The notes under the pieces are model-generated. The model did not search any database and had not been told where the DNA came from. It saw only the letters and a list, made by a program, of their open reading frames with translations. This document shows, one piece after another, positions 43,086 to 54,219 of a stretch of DNA of 64,000 bases (within the stretch, counting starts at the first letter, position 1; the number at the start of each line of letters is the position of its first letter). The stretch covers positions 1 through 64,000 of the forward strand of contig VXME01000091.1 in NCBI GenBank assembly GCA_009861545.1, written 5' to 3'. Made by a program: the position numbers and the translations under genes. The stretch comes from Acidobacteriota bacterium. GTDB taxonomy: Bacteria > Acidobacteriota > Vicinamibacteria > Vicinamibacterales > UBA8438.

Positions 43086-43110
43086 ATATCCGACCATTCT
43101 GGTCGGCAAT
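43086..43110. promoter_or_regulatory. IscR/Rrf2 type 1-like operator upstream of sufB
   Basis: The 25-bp site starts ATATCCGACC, is centred on TTC, and carries the perfect inverted repeat CCGACC-ATTCT-GGTCGG. Compared by eye with the IscR type 1 consensus as I remember it, about 20 of 25 positions agree. It overlaps the expected transcription start of the suf promoter, the arrangement used for repression by Fe-S-loaded IscR. No iscR/rrf2 gene is in the window. Confidence 0.55.
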
Positions 43111-43186
43111 GCGGATCGACCATCGACCGCGACTCTTCGCCGGCCCAGGGCGGCCGGAGGTGTCGCGTGGACCGGGAGCAGGCGTC

Positions 43187-44629
43187 ATGGCGACCTCGAC
43201 CGACAACATCGAGCAGCTTGCGAATCAGGACTACAAGTACGGCTTCGTCACCGACATCGACGCCGAGGCGGTCCCGCCGGGGTTGAACGAGGAGATCATC
43301 CGGATCATCTCGGCCAAGAAGGACGAGCCCGAGTGGCTGCTGGAATGGCGGCTCAACGCGTTCGGCGTCTGGCGGACGATGGCCGAGCCGAAGTGGCACA
43401 ACGTGCACTTCCCGCCGGTCGACTTCCAGGACATCATCTACTATTCCGCTCCGAAGCAGAAGCCGAAGCTGGAGAGCCTCGACGACCTCGATCCGGAGAT
43501 CAAGGCGACCTTCGACAAGCTCGGCGTGCCGATCGAGGAGCAGAAGGTGATGGCCGGGGTGGCGGTCGACGCGGTGTTCGACTCGGTGTCGGTCGCGACC
43601 ACCTTCAAGGACAAGCTGGCCGATCTCGGAATCATCTTCTGTTCGTTCTCCGAGGCGGTGCGGGACCATCCCGAACTGGTCCGCAAGTACCTCGGGTCGG
43701 TGGTGCCGGCTTCCGACAACTTCTACGCGGCGCTCAACTCGGCGGTCTTCTCCGACGGCTCGTTCGCCTACATCCCGAAGGGCGTCAAGTGCCCGATGGA
43801 GCTGTCCACCTACTTCCGCATCAACGCGGCGCAGACCGGGCAGTTCGAGCGGACGCTGCTGGTGGCCGACGAGGGCGCGACGGTGAGCTACCTGGAAGGC
43901 TGCACGGCGCCGATGCGCGACGAGAACCAGCTCCACGCGGCGGTGGTCGAGCTGGTGGCCCTCGACGACGCGACGATCAAGTACTCGACGGTCCAGAACT
44001 GGTATCCCGGCGACAAGGACGGCAAGGGCGGCATCTACAACTTCGTCACCAAGCGCGGCAAGGCGTCGACGAACGCCAAGATCACCTGGACGCAGGTGGA
44101 GACCGGCTCGGCCATCACCTGGAAGTACCCGAGTTGCATCCTGCAGGGGGACAACTCGGTCGGCGAGTTCTACTCGGTCGCCGTCACCAACAACCGCCAG
44201 CAGGCCGACACCGGCACGAAGATGCTCCACCTCGGGAAGAACACCCGCAGCACCATCGTCTCGAAGGGGATCTCGGCCGGCAAGGGCCAGAACACCTACC
44301 GCGGCCTCGTGCGGATCGGCAAGAACGCCAAGGGGGCGCGCAACTTCTCGCAGTGCGACTCGCTGCTCATCGGCGACAAGTGCGGCGCGCACACCTTCCC
44401 CTACCTGGAGGTGCGCAACACGTCGTCGCAGGTCGAGCACGAGGCGTCGACGTCGAAGATCGGCGAGGACCAGATCTTCTACTGCCGCCAGCGCGGCCTG
44501 TCGACCGAGGACGCGGTCAACATGATCGTCAACGGCTTCTGCAAGGAGGTCTTCCGCGAGCTGCCGATGGAGTTCGCGGTGGAGGCGCAGAAGCTGCTCG
44601 GCGTCAGCCTCGAAGGCAGCGTCGGATAA
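43187..44629 (+). CDS. sufB: SufB, Fe-S cluster scaffold subunit
   Basis: SufB is the scaffold component of the SufBCD complex, on which Fe-S clusters are built in the cytosol. The 480-residue product has the standard family length. Conserved parts are [76 protein letters not shown] and the C-terminal [19 protein letters not shown] 43187, behind GGGAGCAGG, gives the normal N-terminus. It is the first gene of sufBCDSU-sufT, all on one strand. Confidence 0.95.
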   Translation: MATSTDNIEQLANQDYKYGFVTDIDAEAVPPGLNEEIIRIISAKKDEPEWLLEWRLNAFGVWRTMAEPKWHNVHFPPVDFQDIIYYSAPKQKPKLESLDDLDPEIKATFDKLGVPIEEQKVMAGVAVDAVFDSVSVATTFKDKLADLGIIFCSFSEAVRDHPELVRKYLGSVVPASDNFYAALNSAVFSDGSFAYIPKGVKCPMELSTYFRINAAQTGQFERTLLVADEGATVSYLEGCTAPMRDENQLHAAVVELVALDDATIKYSTVQNWYPGDKDGKGGIYNFVTKRGKASTNAKITWTQVETGSAITWKYPSCILQGDNSVGEFYSVAVTNNRQQADTGTKMLHLGKNTRSTIVSKGISAGKGQNTYRGLVRIGKNAKGARNFSQCDSLLIGDKCGAHTFPYLEVRNTSSQVEHEASTSKIGEDQIFYCRQRGLSTEDAVNMIVNGFCKEVFRELPMEFAVEAQKLLGVSLEGSVG

Positions 44630-44743
44630 GCCCGCAGCGGGTCTGTCGGGTCGGCACGGAGCGGCGCGGTCGGTCGTGCAAGGCCAGCCGGCTGGTTGAA
44701 ACAAGAGACGCACAGCGCAGGTGCGAAGGGAACGTCAGACAGC

Positions 44744-45505
<762 letters not shown>

Positions 45506-45515
45506 CGGGGTGGCG

Positions 45516-46868
45516 ATGACGACACTCGCACCTGCCGAAGCGTACGCCGACGCGTTCGAGGCGGTCCGCCGCACGGCGCCTGCGCCCGGCGCGGTCGTCG
45601 ATTTGCGGCGCCGAGCCTTCGAGCGCTTCACCGCGCTCGGTGTGCCGACCACGCGACTGGAGGCGTGGCGCTTCACCAACGTCGCGCCGATCGCGAGCAC
45701 CGCCTTCGCCCTCGCCGCGCCGGCCGAGCGCGAAGCGGCCAAGGCCGATACCGCGCCGCACGCCCTGCCGGGCATCGGGTCCGGACTGCTGTTCGTCAAC
45801 GGCCGCCACGTGGCGCTCGCCTCGGACGTGTCCGTGCTGCCCGCCGGCGTCGAAGTGCTGAGCTTGGCGGACGTGCTCGCCTCTGAAGCGAACGAAACCC
45901 GGGCGGCGGTCGAGGCGCACCTGGCCTCCGGCGCCGGCATCGAGGACGCGGCGTTCACGGCGCTCAACACCGCGCTGCTCCACGACGGCGCAGTCGTGCG
46001 CGTGCCTGCCAACACCGTGGTCGAGCAGCCGATCCAGTTGCTCTTCGTCACGTCCCCGCCTCCGGGCGGCGAGCCGGTGATGACCCATCCGCGCGTGCTG
46101 CTCGTCGTCGGCGAGAACGCGCAGGTGCGGGTCGTCGAGAGCTACGGCGGCGGCGATTCCCCGTACCTGACGAACACGATCACGGAGGTCGTCGCCGGGC
46201 CGGGCGCCGTGGTCGACCACTACAAGCTGGTGCGCGAGGGCCCCTCCGGCTACCACATCGGCGCGATGCACGTCCGGCTCGGCCGGGCCGCCAACTTCTC
46301 GTCGCACGCGGTCACCCTCGGGGGCGCGATCGTGCGCAACGACGCGCAGGCGCTGCTCGCCGGCGAAGGGGTGGAGTGCACGCTCAACGGCCTCTACCTG
46401 GCGAACGGGCGCCGACTGGTCGACAACCACACGACGATCCACCACGCGCAGCCGCACTGCTCGAGCCACGAGCTCTACAAGGGAATCCTGGATGGCGAGG
46501 CCCGCGCCGTCTTCAACGGCAAGATCATCGTCGCCATCGACGCCCAGAAGACCGACGCCAAGCAGACCAACAAGGCGCTGCTGCTCTCCGAGGACGCGCA
46601 GATCAACACGAAGCCGGAGCTGGAGATCTTCGCCGACGACGTGAAGTGCACCCACGGCGCCACGGTGGGGCAGCTCGACGAGGACGCGCTCTTCTACCTG
46701 CGCGCCCGCGGGCTCGGAGTGGAGCAGGCGCGGAGCGTCCTCATCCACGCCTTCGCCGGCGACCTGCTGAACCACATCGCCATCAAGCCGATCCGCGATC
46801 AGCTCGACGATCTCCTGCTGGCGCAACTGCCCGGATCGGGTGGAGGGTCGTTCCATGTGGACGCGTGA
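45516..46868 (+). CDS. sufD: SufD, Fe-S assembly subunit
   Basis: SufD pairs with SufB and SufC in Fe-S cluster assembly and iron acquisition. The product has 450 residues. Family marks are RRRAFERFTALGVPTTRLEA, EAWRFTNVAPI, VEQPIQLLFV, VVDHYKLVREG, DNHTTIHHAQPHCSSHELYK and DEDALFYLRARGLG. ATG 45516 is preferred to the GTG six nt upstream. The gene is only 10 nt from sufC, so it is probably co-translated. The C-terminal region resembles SufB, as expected for these paralogous subunits. Confidence 0.93.
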   Translation: MTTLAPAEAYADAFEAVRRTAPAPGAVVDLRRRAFERFTALGVPTTRLEAWRFTNVAPIASTAFALAAPAEREAAKADTAPHALPGIGSGLLFVNGRHVALASDVSVLPAGVEVLSLADVLASEANETRAAVEAHLASGAGIEDAAFTALNTALLHDGAVVRVPANTVVEQPIQLLFVTSPPPGGEPVMTHPRVLLVVGENAQVRVVESYGGGDSPYLTNTITEVVAGPGAVVDHYKLVREGPSGYHIGAMHVRLGRAANFSSHAVTLGGAIVRNDAQALLAGEGVECTLNGLYLANGRRLVDNHTTIHHAQPHCSSHELYKGILDGEARAVFNGKIIVAIDAQKTDAKQTNKALLLSEDAQINTKPELEIFADDVKCTHGATVGQLDEDALFYLRARGLGVEQARSVLIHAFAGDLLNHIAIKPIRDQLDDLLLAQLPGSGGGSFHVDA

Positions 46869-46985
46869 CGACGAAACCGGGACCGGACGGTGTTACCGGG
46901 CGACCCGTCGACACGAGCATTGCGGATTCCGCTGCGCTCGAGTTGCGGCGGGGCACGGCCGGACCTGTTCGCGGGGGTGTCTGCG

Positions 46986-48241
46986 GTGAGCGCCCCGCAA
47001 GTCGCCGCCGCGACGGCGCCGCCGGGGCTCGACGTCGAGCGCATCCGGCGTGATTTCCCCATCCTCGAGCGGATGGTCCGCGACCACCGCCTCGTCTACC
47101 TCGACAACGCCGCCACGACCCAGAAGCCGCGGCCGGTGCTCGACGCGCTGGCCCACTACTACGACAACACCAACGCCAACATCCACCGGGGCGTCTACAT
47201 GCTGAGCGGGGAGGCGACCGCCGCCTACGACGCCGCGCGCGTCAAGGTGCAGCGATTCCTCAACGCCCGCGCGTCGCGGGAGATCATCTTCACGCGCAAC
47301 TCCACCGAGAGCATCAACCTGGTGGCGCACAGCTTCGGCCGGCGGCACGTGGGCCCCGGCGACGAGATCGTCATCACCCACATGGAGCACCACTCGAACA
47401 TCGTGCCGTGGCAGCTCCTGTGCGAGCAGGTCGGGGCGCAGCTCCGGGTGGCGCCCATCGACGACAGCGGCACGCTGCAGCTCGACGAGTTCGAGCGGCT
47501 CCTCGGACCGCGCACGAAGCTGGTCTCGGTGGTGCACCTGTCGAACTCGCTCGGCACCATCAACCCGGTGCGCGAGATCGTCGACATGGCGAAGCGCCGC
47601 GACGTGCCGGTGCTCATCGACGGCTCGCAGGCGGTCTACCACATGCCGGTGGACGTGCAGGCGCTCGACTGCGACTTCTACGCCTTCACCGGCCACAAGC
47701 TGTACGGCCCGACCGGCATCGGCGTCCTGTGGGGGCGCGAGGAATGGCTGGAGCGGATGCCGCCGTACCAGGGCGGCGGCGACATGATTCGCTCGGTCAC
47801 GTTCGAGAAGACGACCTACGCCGATCTGCCCCACAAGTTCGAGGCGGGCACGCCGCACATCGCCGGGGTGGTCGGCCTCGGCGCGGCCGTCGACTACCTG
47901 CAGGGGGTCGGCTTCGATGCCATCGCTCCGCACGAGGCGGACCTGCTGGACTACGGCACGGCGGCGCTCTCCGAGGTCAAGGGGCTGCGGCTCATCGGCA
48001 CCGCCGCGCACAAGGCGAGCATTCTCGCTTTCGTCATGAAGGGCGCGCACCCGCACGACGTCGGCACCATCGTCGATACCGAGGGGGTCGCCCTGCGCAC
48101 CGGGCACCACTGCACGCAGCCGATCATGGACCGTTTCGGGGTGCCGGCCACGGCCCGCGCCTCGGTGGCCATGTACAACACGCGCGAAGAGATCGACGCG
48201 CTGGTGCGCGCGCTCGAGCGCGTGCGGGAGATGTTCCCCGT

Positions 48242-48245
<4 letters not shown>
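46986..48245 (+). CDS. sufS: SufS, cysteine desulfurase
   Basis: SufS is a group II PLP-dependent cysteine desulfurase that supplies sulfur as persulfide. The product has about 419 residues. The PLP lysine lies in FTGHKLYGPTGIG, and the active cysteine in RTGHHCTQPIM near the C-terminus. Other marks are YLDNAATTQKPRPVLDA and GDEIVITHMEHHSN. GTG 46986 (or 46977) gives a normal-length N-terminus; longer versions of the frame start are unlike the family. The stop overlaps the sufU ATG by 4 nt. The partner sulfur acceptor is SufU, encoded next. Confidence 0.94.
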
Positions 48246-48691
<446 letters not shown>

Positions 48692-48842
48692 GCGGAGCCT
48701 GTCACGGCTCGACGACGGTCAGGCCTTTGAAGTAGCGACGGTAAGCACGCCACATCCGTCCCGCCAGGAACAGCGCCCTGTCGTGCGGGGAATCGCGACG
48801 AATCCCGGACGGCGCGTGGTATCGTGTTTCCGAAAGACACGC

Positions 48843-49538
48843 ATGGGGATACTGAAAATCGACGACGTGCCGCCGCCGCTCGGCGCCGGCGGGGATGGTG
48901 ACCGGTCCGCGGCTGCCGGAGGAGTCTCGGAAACCGGTATCGGGCAGGCGACTGCCGGCGCGGCCGGAGCCTCCACGGCTGCCGCGCCGCCCACTGCCGC
49001 CACGGCCGAAGGAGGCGCAACGGGCGCGGCACCGCCTGTCATTCCACCGCACGTGGACGGCTCCGCACCGCCGCCGCAGGCGCCGAGGCCACCGTTGCCG
49101 GCGCCGGACGGGCCGCCCGCGTCGTCCATGTTCGATACCAGCGCGCTGACGGCCCCCGCCGCGCAGACCGGGCCGTCGGCCGCTTCGCCAAAGGAGCCCG
49201 CGCCGCCGATCGAGCCCGACCCGGTCAGGACGCTGGAGCTCAAGCCGCAGATCGTCGAGCAGCTCTCGACGGTGTTCGACCCCGAGATCCCGGTCAACAT
49301 CTACGAGCTCGGTCTGATCTACGACATCGCCGTCGACAAGGAGGGCCTGGCCGTCATCCAGATGACCTTGACCGCGCCCGGCTGCCCGGCGGCGGTAACC
49401 CTGCCGGCCGAGGTGCAGGGAAAGGTCCAGGGAGTCGACGGCGTCAGCGACGCCCGCGTCGACCTGGTCTGGGAGCCGCCGTGGGACAAGGACCGGATGT
49501 CCGACGCGGCGAAGCTGCAGCTCGGGATCTTCGACTGA
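48843..49538 (+). CDS. sufT: SufT-like MIP18/DUF59 protein with long Pro/Ala-rich N-terminal region
   Basis: The C-terminal ~100 residues are a DUF59/MIP18 domain, used in Fe-S cluster maturation: VFDPEIPVNIYELGLIYDI, then LTAPGCPAAVTLPAEVQ and ARVDLVWEPPWDKDRMS. The N-terminal ~130 residues are almost only Pro, Ala, Gly, Thr and Ser and are likely disordered; most SufT proteins lack such a tail. ATG 48843 is chosen, with MGILKIDDV as a possible short docking segment. It lies 151 nt after sufU and is probably still part of the suf operon. Confidence 0.85.
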   Translation: MGILKIDDVPPPLGAGGDGDRSAAAGGVSETGIGQATAGAAGASTAAAPPTAATAEGGATGAAPPVIPPHVDGSAPPPQAPRPPLPAPDGPPASSMFDTSALTAPAAQTGPSAASPKEPAPPIEPDPVRTLELKPQIVEQLSTVFDPEIPVNIYELGLIYDIAVDKEGLAVIQMTLTAPGCPAAVTLPAEVQGKVQGVDGVSDARVDLVWEPPWDKDRMSDAAKLQLGIFD

Positions 49539-49568
49539 GCCGTCGGCGCGGTCGAGCCGATCCCTCCA

Positions 49569-51116
49569 ATGACCACCATCGCCGCGCGGTCCGACTACCG
49601 GATCGGCCGGGACAACATCCGGTTCCTCGGCCTCGACGTCCACAACCCGGTCTTCGTCGTCTCCAGCCTCACCATCATCGCGTTCGTCACCGCGGTGCTG
49701 ACCTTCCGGGACGCCGCCGCGGGCGTCTTCGACGCGCTGTACGCCTGGCTCACCTCGACGTTCGACTGGGTGTTCATGGGCGCGGGGAACCTCTTCGTCC
49801 TGTTCTGCCTGCTCCTGCTGGCGACGCCGGTCGGCCGCGTGCGGCTGGGCGGTCCGGACGCCAGGCCCGACTACTCCGCCTGGTCCTGGGTCGCCATGCT
49901 GTTCGCGGCCGGGATCGGCATCGGCCTGATGTTCTTCGGCGTGGCGGAGCCGGTCGACCATTTCCGGAATCCGCCGCTCGGGGTCGACGCCGCGGACACC
50001 GCCGCCGCGCACCGGCTCGCCATTGCCTCGGCCATCTATCACTGGGGCGTGCACCCGTGGGCGATGTTCGCGGTCGTGGCGCTCGCGCTCGCCTTCGCGG
50101 CCTACAACCTGGGGTTGCCGCTGACCCTGCGGTCGGCCTTCTATCCGGTCCTGGGCGAGAGGGTCTGGGGCCGGTTCGGCCACGTCATCGACGTGCTCGC
50201 CGTGTTTGCCGCGCTCTTCGGGCTGGCCACCTCGCTCGGGCTGGGCGCCGAGCAGACAGCGGCTGGGCTGGCCCATCTGTTCGGCGTGCCGGACACCGAC
50301 ACGACCAGGGTGCTGGTCATCGCCGGCATCACGTCCGTCGCGCTGGCGTCAGTGGTCGCCGGGCTGGACAAGGGCGTCAAGCGCCTGAGCCAAGTCAACC
50401 TGTTCCTGGCCCTGCTGCTGCTCGCGTTCGTGCTGGCGGTAGGGCCGACCCTCGACCTGTTCGCCGGGTTCGTCGCCAGCATCGGCTACTATCTCGCGGC
50501 GATCGGACCGCTCAGCAACTGGGTGGGACGGGACGACTTCGACTTTCTGCACGGATGGACCACCTTCTTCTGGGCGTGGTGGCTCTCGTGGTCGCCCTTC
50601 GTCGGCATGTTCATCGCCCGGGTCTCGCGCGGCCGGACCGTGCGCCAGCTGGTCGGCTGCATGCTGGTCGTTCCGGTGTCGCTCTCCGCGCTCTGGATGC
50701 ACGCCTTCGGGGCGACCGCGCTGTCGCACTACCTCGACGGGGGCCACACCGCGGCGGTCGATGCGGTGCAGGCCGGGCAGCCGGAGATGGCGCTGTTCAG
50801 GATGCTGGAGCTGCTGCCGCTCACCGGCGTCACGTCGACCATCGGCATCGTCCTGGTCATCGTCTTCTTCGTCACCTCCTCCGATTCCGGCTCGCTCGTG
50901 ATCGACACCATCACCGCCGGCGGCAAGCTCAACGCGCCGGTCGCCCAGCGCGTCTTCTGGTGCACGTTCGAAGGGCTCGTCGCCATCACCCTGCTGGTCA
51001 GCGGCGGACTGGTGGCCCTGCAGACCGCCTCCCTCCTCACCGGCTTTCCGTTCGCGCTGGTGCTGCTCGGGATGTGCTACAGCATCTGGAAGGGCCTGCG
51101 CGCCGCCGCGGCGTAG
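49569..51116 (+). CDS. BCCT-family transporter (betaine/choline/carnitine type)
   Basis: A 515-residue membrane protein with about 12 predicted hydrophobic segments and the BCCT signatures: AAGIGIGLMFFGVAEPVDHF near residues 114-133, YHWGVHPWAMFAVVALAL, and TTFFWAWWLSWSPFVG followed by RVSRGRTVRQ. These carry compatible solutes such as glycine betaine, driven by Na+ or H+. The glycine-rich stretch GIGIG (GMGIG in many Na+-coupled members) is the substrate and sodium region. The start is ATG 49569, 30 nt after sufT, but a functional link to suf is doubtful. Confidence 0.9.
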   Translation: MTTIAARSDYRIGRDNIRFLGLDVHNPVFVVSSLTIIAFVTAVLTFRDAAAGVFDALYAWLTSTFDWVFMGAGNLFVLFCLLLLATPVGRVRLGGPDARPDYSAWSWVAMLFAAGIGIGLMFFGVAEPVDHFRNPPLGVDAADTAAAHRLAIASAIYHWGVHPWAMFAVVALALAFAAYNLGLPLTLRSAFYPVLGERVWGRFGHVIDVLAVFAALFGLATSLGLGAEQTAAGLAHLFGVPDTDTTRVLVIAGITSVALASVVAGLDKGVKRLSQVNLFLALLLLAFVLAVGPTLDLFAGFVASIGYYLAAIGPLSNWVGRDDFDFLHGWTTFFWAWWLSWSPFVGMFIARVSRGRTVRQLVGCMLVVPVSLSALWMHAFGATALSHYLDGGHTAAVDAVQAGQPEMALFRMLELLPLTGVTSTIGIVLVIVFFVTSSDSGSLVIDTITAGGKLNAPVAQRVFWCTFEGLVAITLLVSGGLVALQTASLLTGFPFALVLLGMCYSIWKGLRAAAA

Positions 51117-51174
51117 GAGCCTGCGCCTTCGTCGCCCTTGTCCCTACTACACTGATGAGAGAAGGGAAGGCGAA

Positions 51175-51636
51175 GTGAACGCGTCGGACGCGCTGAGAGG
51201 AATCGTGGAGTCGGTGACGCCCCGCCTCGAGCGGCTGGCGGGCGCGGAGGTCACGGGCAGACCGGCGCCGGGGAAGTGGTCGAAAACCGAGATCCTCGGC
51301 CACCTGATCGATTCGGCGGCCAACAACCACCACCGCTTCGTTCGGGCGCAGCTCGTCGACGAGCTCGACTTCCCCAGCTACGAGCAGGACCGTTGGGTCG
51401 AGCGGCAGGACTACGCCGGCGCCGACTGGCGCGAGCAGCTGACTCTGTGGCGCGCCTACAACCTGCACCTCGCCAGGGTCATCGAGCGCATCCCGGAAGC
51501 CGCCCTGAACAGACGCTGCCGCCTCGGAACCGAAGGCGTCATGACGCTGGACGAGATCGTGGAGGGGTACCTGATCCACCTGCGGCACCACCTCGGACAG
51601 TTGCTGCCGGACCTCGAGGCGTCGGCCGAGGACTAA
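51175..51636 (+). CDS. DinB-family metal-binding protein
   Basis: A 153-residue four-helix-bundle protein of the DinB_2 type. His residues in LGHLIDSAANNHHRFV and LIHLRHHLGQLLPDL form the expected metal site. DinB-like proteins are related to damage-inducible proteins and thiol-dependent transferases; the role here is unknown. GTG 51175 follows GGGAAGGCGAA. The gene ends 3 nt before a short, stop-interrupted frame. Confidence 0.8.
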   Translation: MNASDALRGIVESVTPRLERLAGAEVTGRPAPGKWSKTEILGHLIDSAANNHHRFVRAQLVDELDFPSYEQDRWVERQDYAGADWREQLTLWRAYNLHLARVIERIPEAALNRRCRLGTEGVMTLDEIVEGYLIHLRHHLGQLLPDLEASAED

Positions 51637-51639
51637 CGG

Positions 51640-51906
51640 GTGTTGCGCGCCGACCTGGAGTCGCCGGACAAGGCGGCGCTGGCGTACCGCGACTTCGTCC
51701 GCGCCGCCGTTCGGCGCTGCGTGCTGGAGTGGAAGACGTTTCGGCCGGACGACGTCAGGGCCATGGCCGTGGAGGCCGGTATTCCAGAGGCCGACTGGCA
51801 GGGGGGCGTCGACTACGTCGGGTAAGAAATCCGCGGCCTCCACGAAGGCAACGCCATCCGCTACCGGCTACGGCCCGAGGACCTGGCCGGCCTCACCCGC
51901 TCCTGA
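51640..51906 (+). pseudogene. Short gene interrupted by a nonsense codon
   Basis: GTG 51640 opens a 61-codon frame (AYRDFVRAAVRRCVLEWKTF, then DWQGGVDYVG) that ends at TAA 51823. The same frame continues with GLHEGNAIRYRLRPEDLAGL to TGA at 51906. The second part reads as an ordinary soluble domain end, so the two halves probably formed one ~88-codon gene with a single stop mutation. I do not recognise the family. Translation could also stop here naturally and give a 61-residue product. Confidence 0.45.
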
Positions 51907-52197
51907 GAAGCCTCGCGGAAACGTGGCACGCCGCACTCGCTGGCGGGCTGGGACATCCCGTGTTCATCCCATGTGCACAGCATGCACTGGCTACTGTGAC
52001 CTCAACGCGCGCCGCTTGACGCGCCTGGTCACGACGCCGTCCGCGTCCTCTCCGTAAACCCCTGCAATCACAACCGTGGACGGCGCCGGGTTCGGCCTCC
52101 CGGAGCGATGGCATTCCGTGTGCAGGAACTCCTCATCAACGGGAGCGTCACGGATCGTCCGCGGGCGTGGCTCTCCACTGCCGAAGGGAGGAGTAGG
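51907..52197. other. Non-coding stretch before the outer-membrane protein gene
   Basis: With the stop-interrupted frame upstream, more than 300 nt here lack a sure gene. I see GGGAGGAGTAGG at its 3' end serving the next start, an open but unsupported frame from 52108, and no tRNA or clear terminator. Confidence 0.4.
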
Positions 52198-52980
52198 ATG
52201 CAGATCGGCGGCATCGTTCGAGGTGGGGTCATTCTGATTTCGGTGGCGGGGTTCCTGGACGGATCCGCCGCCGTCGCGCAGTCGTTGCCGGCCGACGGAC
52301 CGGCGTCGCCGGCCGCGGGATCGCTGCGTCTCGCCCGCGTCCCGGTCGAACCGCCCGGCGGGCGCATGGAGTCGGGCGCACAGCGTGACCAGGAACCGCA
52401 AGCGACCTACTTCGATGGAGGGGGCCTCCATCTCGCCCTTGGCGCTACGTCGTTCTGGCAGCGGCCGACCGCCCAGCCGGAAGCGGCGACATTCCTGTCC
52501 GCGGGCCTGCATCTCGGCAGTGCTCTGGCCGTCGTCGGCGAACTGGGAAGGGGGTGGAGGGCGAGCGGCCGCCTGCAGACGCCGGGCGGAGCCGGACCCG
52601 CGTCGGCGTGTTCCGACATCCACGCGGGGTTCCACACCTTCATGGGAGGCGTGCAGTACCGCCTGTCGCGCGCCCGGCGCAGCACACGGTTCGTCCAGGT
52701 CCTCGCCGGCCGCGCGTCATTCGCCGGAACGGCCGGGGAAGCCGACAACGGCGGCGCGTACTCGCGTTGCTTCGATTCCTTCTCGTCCGGATTGGCCCTG
52801 GCCGCTGGCGGCGGGGTGGACTTTCATCTCACCGATCGACTCGCGCTCCGCGTCGCGGCGGCCTACCGGCGCCTCAGCCTTCCATCGCTCGACGGGACGG
52901 AGCGCGTTTTCATGAGGAACGACGCGGACCGGCATCTGGGCATGGTGCGGGTCGCGGTGGGGTTCGTCCTCGGCATCTGA
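52198..52980 (+). CDS. Small outer-membrane beta-barrel protein
   Basis: A 260-residue exported protein: a signal peptide (GVILISVAGFLDGSAAVAQ) and then alternating amphipathic strands (LHLGSALAVVGELGRGW, GGVQYRLSRARRSTRFVQVL, RVAAAYRRLSLPS), ending GMVRVAVGFVLGI. This is the look of an OmpA/OmpW-like 8- to 10-strand barrel. The start ATG 52198 directly follows a strong GGAGGAGTAGG. No ligand is apparent. It is separated from the next gene by 98 nt. Confidence 0.6.
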   Translation: MQIGGIVRGGVILISVAGFLDGSAAVAQSLPADGPASPAAGSLRLARVPVEPPGGRMESGAQRDQEPQATYFDGGGLHLALGATSFWQRPTAQPEAATFLSAGLHLGSALAVVGELGRGWRASGRLQTPGGAGPASACSDIHAGFHTFMGGVQYRLSRARRSTRFVQVLAGRASFAGTAGEADNGGAYSRCFDSFSSGLALAAGGGVDFHLTDRLALRVAAAYRRLSLPSLDGTERVFMRNDADRHLGMVRVAVGFVLGI

Positions 52981-53078
52981 GCCGACTTCGTCAGTGGCTG
53001 GCTCCGGGGGGACAGACGCGCGGCCACAGTCTCGGGACGGGAGGCGCGCGCAACGATTGCGAAAGGAGGGATGCGGTG

Positions 53079-54164
53079 ATGCTCAGCCCGGATCTGGTTG
53101 GCTTCGTCAAGGAAGGTTTGGGGCGGGGACTTTCGCGCGACGAGATCGAGGACATTCTCGTTCGTGCGGGCTGGCCCGCGGATCAGGTCCGGCGGGCGCT
53201 GGTCGGATTCGCCGACGTCGAGTCTCCGATCCCGGTTCCGCGACCCGTCGTCTCGACCCGGCCGCGCGAGGCCTTCCTGTATGTCGTGATGTTCATGGCG
53301 TTGTTCGTCAGCGCCTTCAACCTGGGGGTGGTGCTGTTCGCACTGGTCGATCTGGCTCTACCCGATCCCGCCGGCGTGCCGTCGGAGGTAATCCGCGCGG
53401 CGCTCCGGTTGTCGGTGTCGGCGCTCGTCGTGGCGAGTCCGGTGTTCGCCTGCGTCACCCGGATCGTCCGGCGCGGCGTCGAGGCGCAGCCGAGCGCCCG
53501 CACGTCGCGGATCCGGCTGCAGCTCACCTACGTGACGCTGTTCGTCGCCTCCTGCGTGCTGGTGGGCGCGGTCACCGTCCTCCTCTACAGCTTCCTGGGC
53601 GGCGAGCTGACGGCGCGATTCGTGCTGAAGGCGCTGACCGTGACCGCGATAGCGGGCGGGGCGTTCAGCTACTACCTCCGCGACCTGCGCGAGGCGGAGC
53701 GCGATCCCCGCGACACACGCGTTCCACGCCGTCGCGACCCCCTTCCCGCGATCGGCGCCGCGACGGTGGCCGTCGCGGTAGTCTCCGGGTTGGTCGCACT
53801 GGGCTCGCCGGCCGGCCAGCGTCGCGAGCGGCTGGACGCGCGCCGCGCCCAGGACCTGCGGGTGATCGCTCGGGCCGTAGATCGCTACGAGGCGACGCAC
53901 GAGCGGCTGCCCGCGACGCTCGACGAGCTGCAGCGCGGCTCCGACGTCCAGGTAGCCATCACGGACCCGGTAACGCGCGACCCGTACGGCTACGAGACAG
54001 GGGAGGGAACCGCGTACGAGCTGTGCGCGGTCTTCGAGCTGGCTACCACCACCGACGAGCGCGAGTTGCGCAGGGGGCGGCCGTTCTCGAGACACGAGGC
54101 GGGCCGGCACTGCTTCCCGCTTCGGGCCGAGCGGGACCGTCTTGATCCGGCCGCCTCGAGATGA
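53079..54164 (+). CDS. Membrane protein, DUF5671-like, with a periplasmic C-terminal domain
   Basis: A 361-residue protein. Residues 1-45 form a small helical domain (MLSPDLVGFVKEGLGRGLSR, then WPADQVRRALVGF) resembling a UBA- or SHOCT-like helical hairpin. Five hydrophobic segments follow (FLYVVMFMALFVSAFNLGVV, LTYVTLFVASCVLVGAVTVL and others). The C-terminal ~130 residues are soluble (ARAVDRYEATHERLPATLDE) and read like a type IV pilin/minor-pilin-style globular domain. A strong AGGAGGG precedes adjacent GTG and ATG codons; I chose the ATG. Function unknown. Confidence 0.65.
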   Translation: MLSPDLVGFVKEGLGRGLSRDEIEDILVRAGWPADQVRRALVGFADVESPIPVPRPVVSTRPREAFLYVVMFMALFVSAFNLGVVLFALVDLALPDPAGVPSEVIRAALRLSVSALVVASPVFACVTRIVRRGVEAQPSARTSRIRLQLTYVTLFVASCVLVGAVTVLLYSFLGGELTARFVLKALTVTAIAGGAFSYYLRDLREAERDPRDTRVPRRRDPLPAIGAATVAVAVVSGLVALGSPAGQRRERLDARRAQDLRVIARAVDRYEATHERLPATLDELQRGSDVQVAITDPVTRDPYGYETGEGTAYELCAVFELATTTDERELRRGRPFSRHEAGRHCFPLRAERDRLDPAASR

Positions 54165-54219
54165 TTACGGCAGCGCGAACGCCAGCACGGTGCTGCTCGC
54201 GATCACCGCGGCAACGGCG

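Noticed and set aside
48702-48840. Minus-strand tail reading MWRAYRRYFKGLTVVEP between sufU and sufT
   Set aside because: Only 17 codons after the ATG, no ribosome-binding site and no recognised homolog; noted as possible remnant only.
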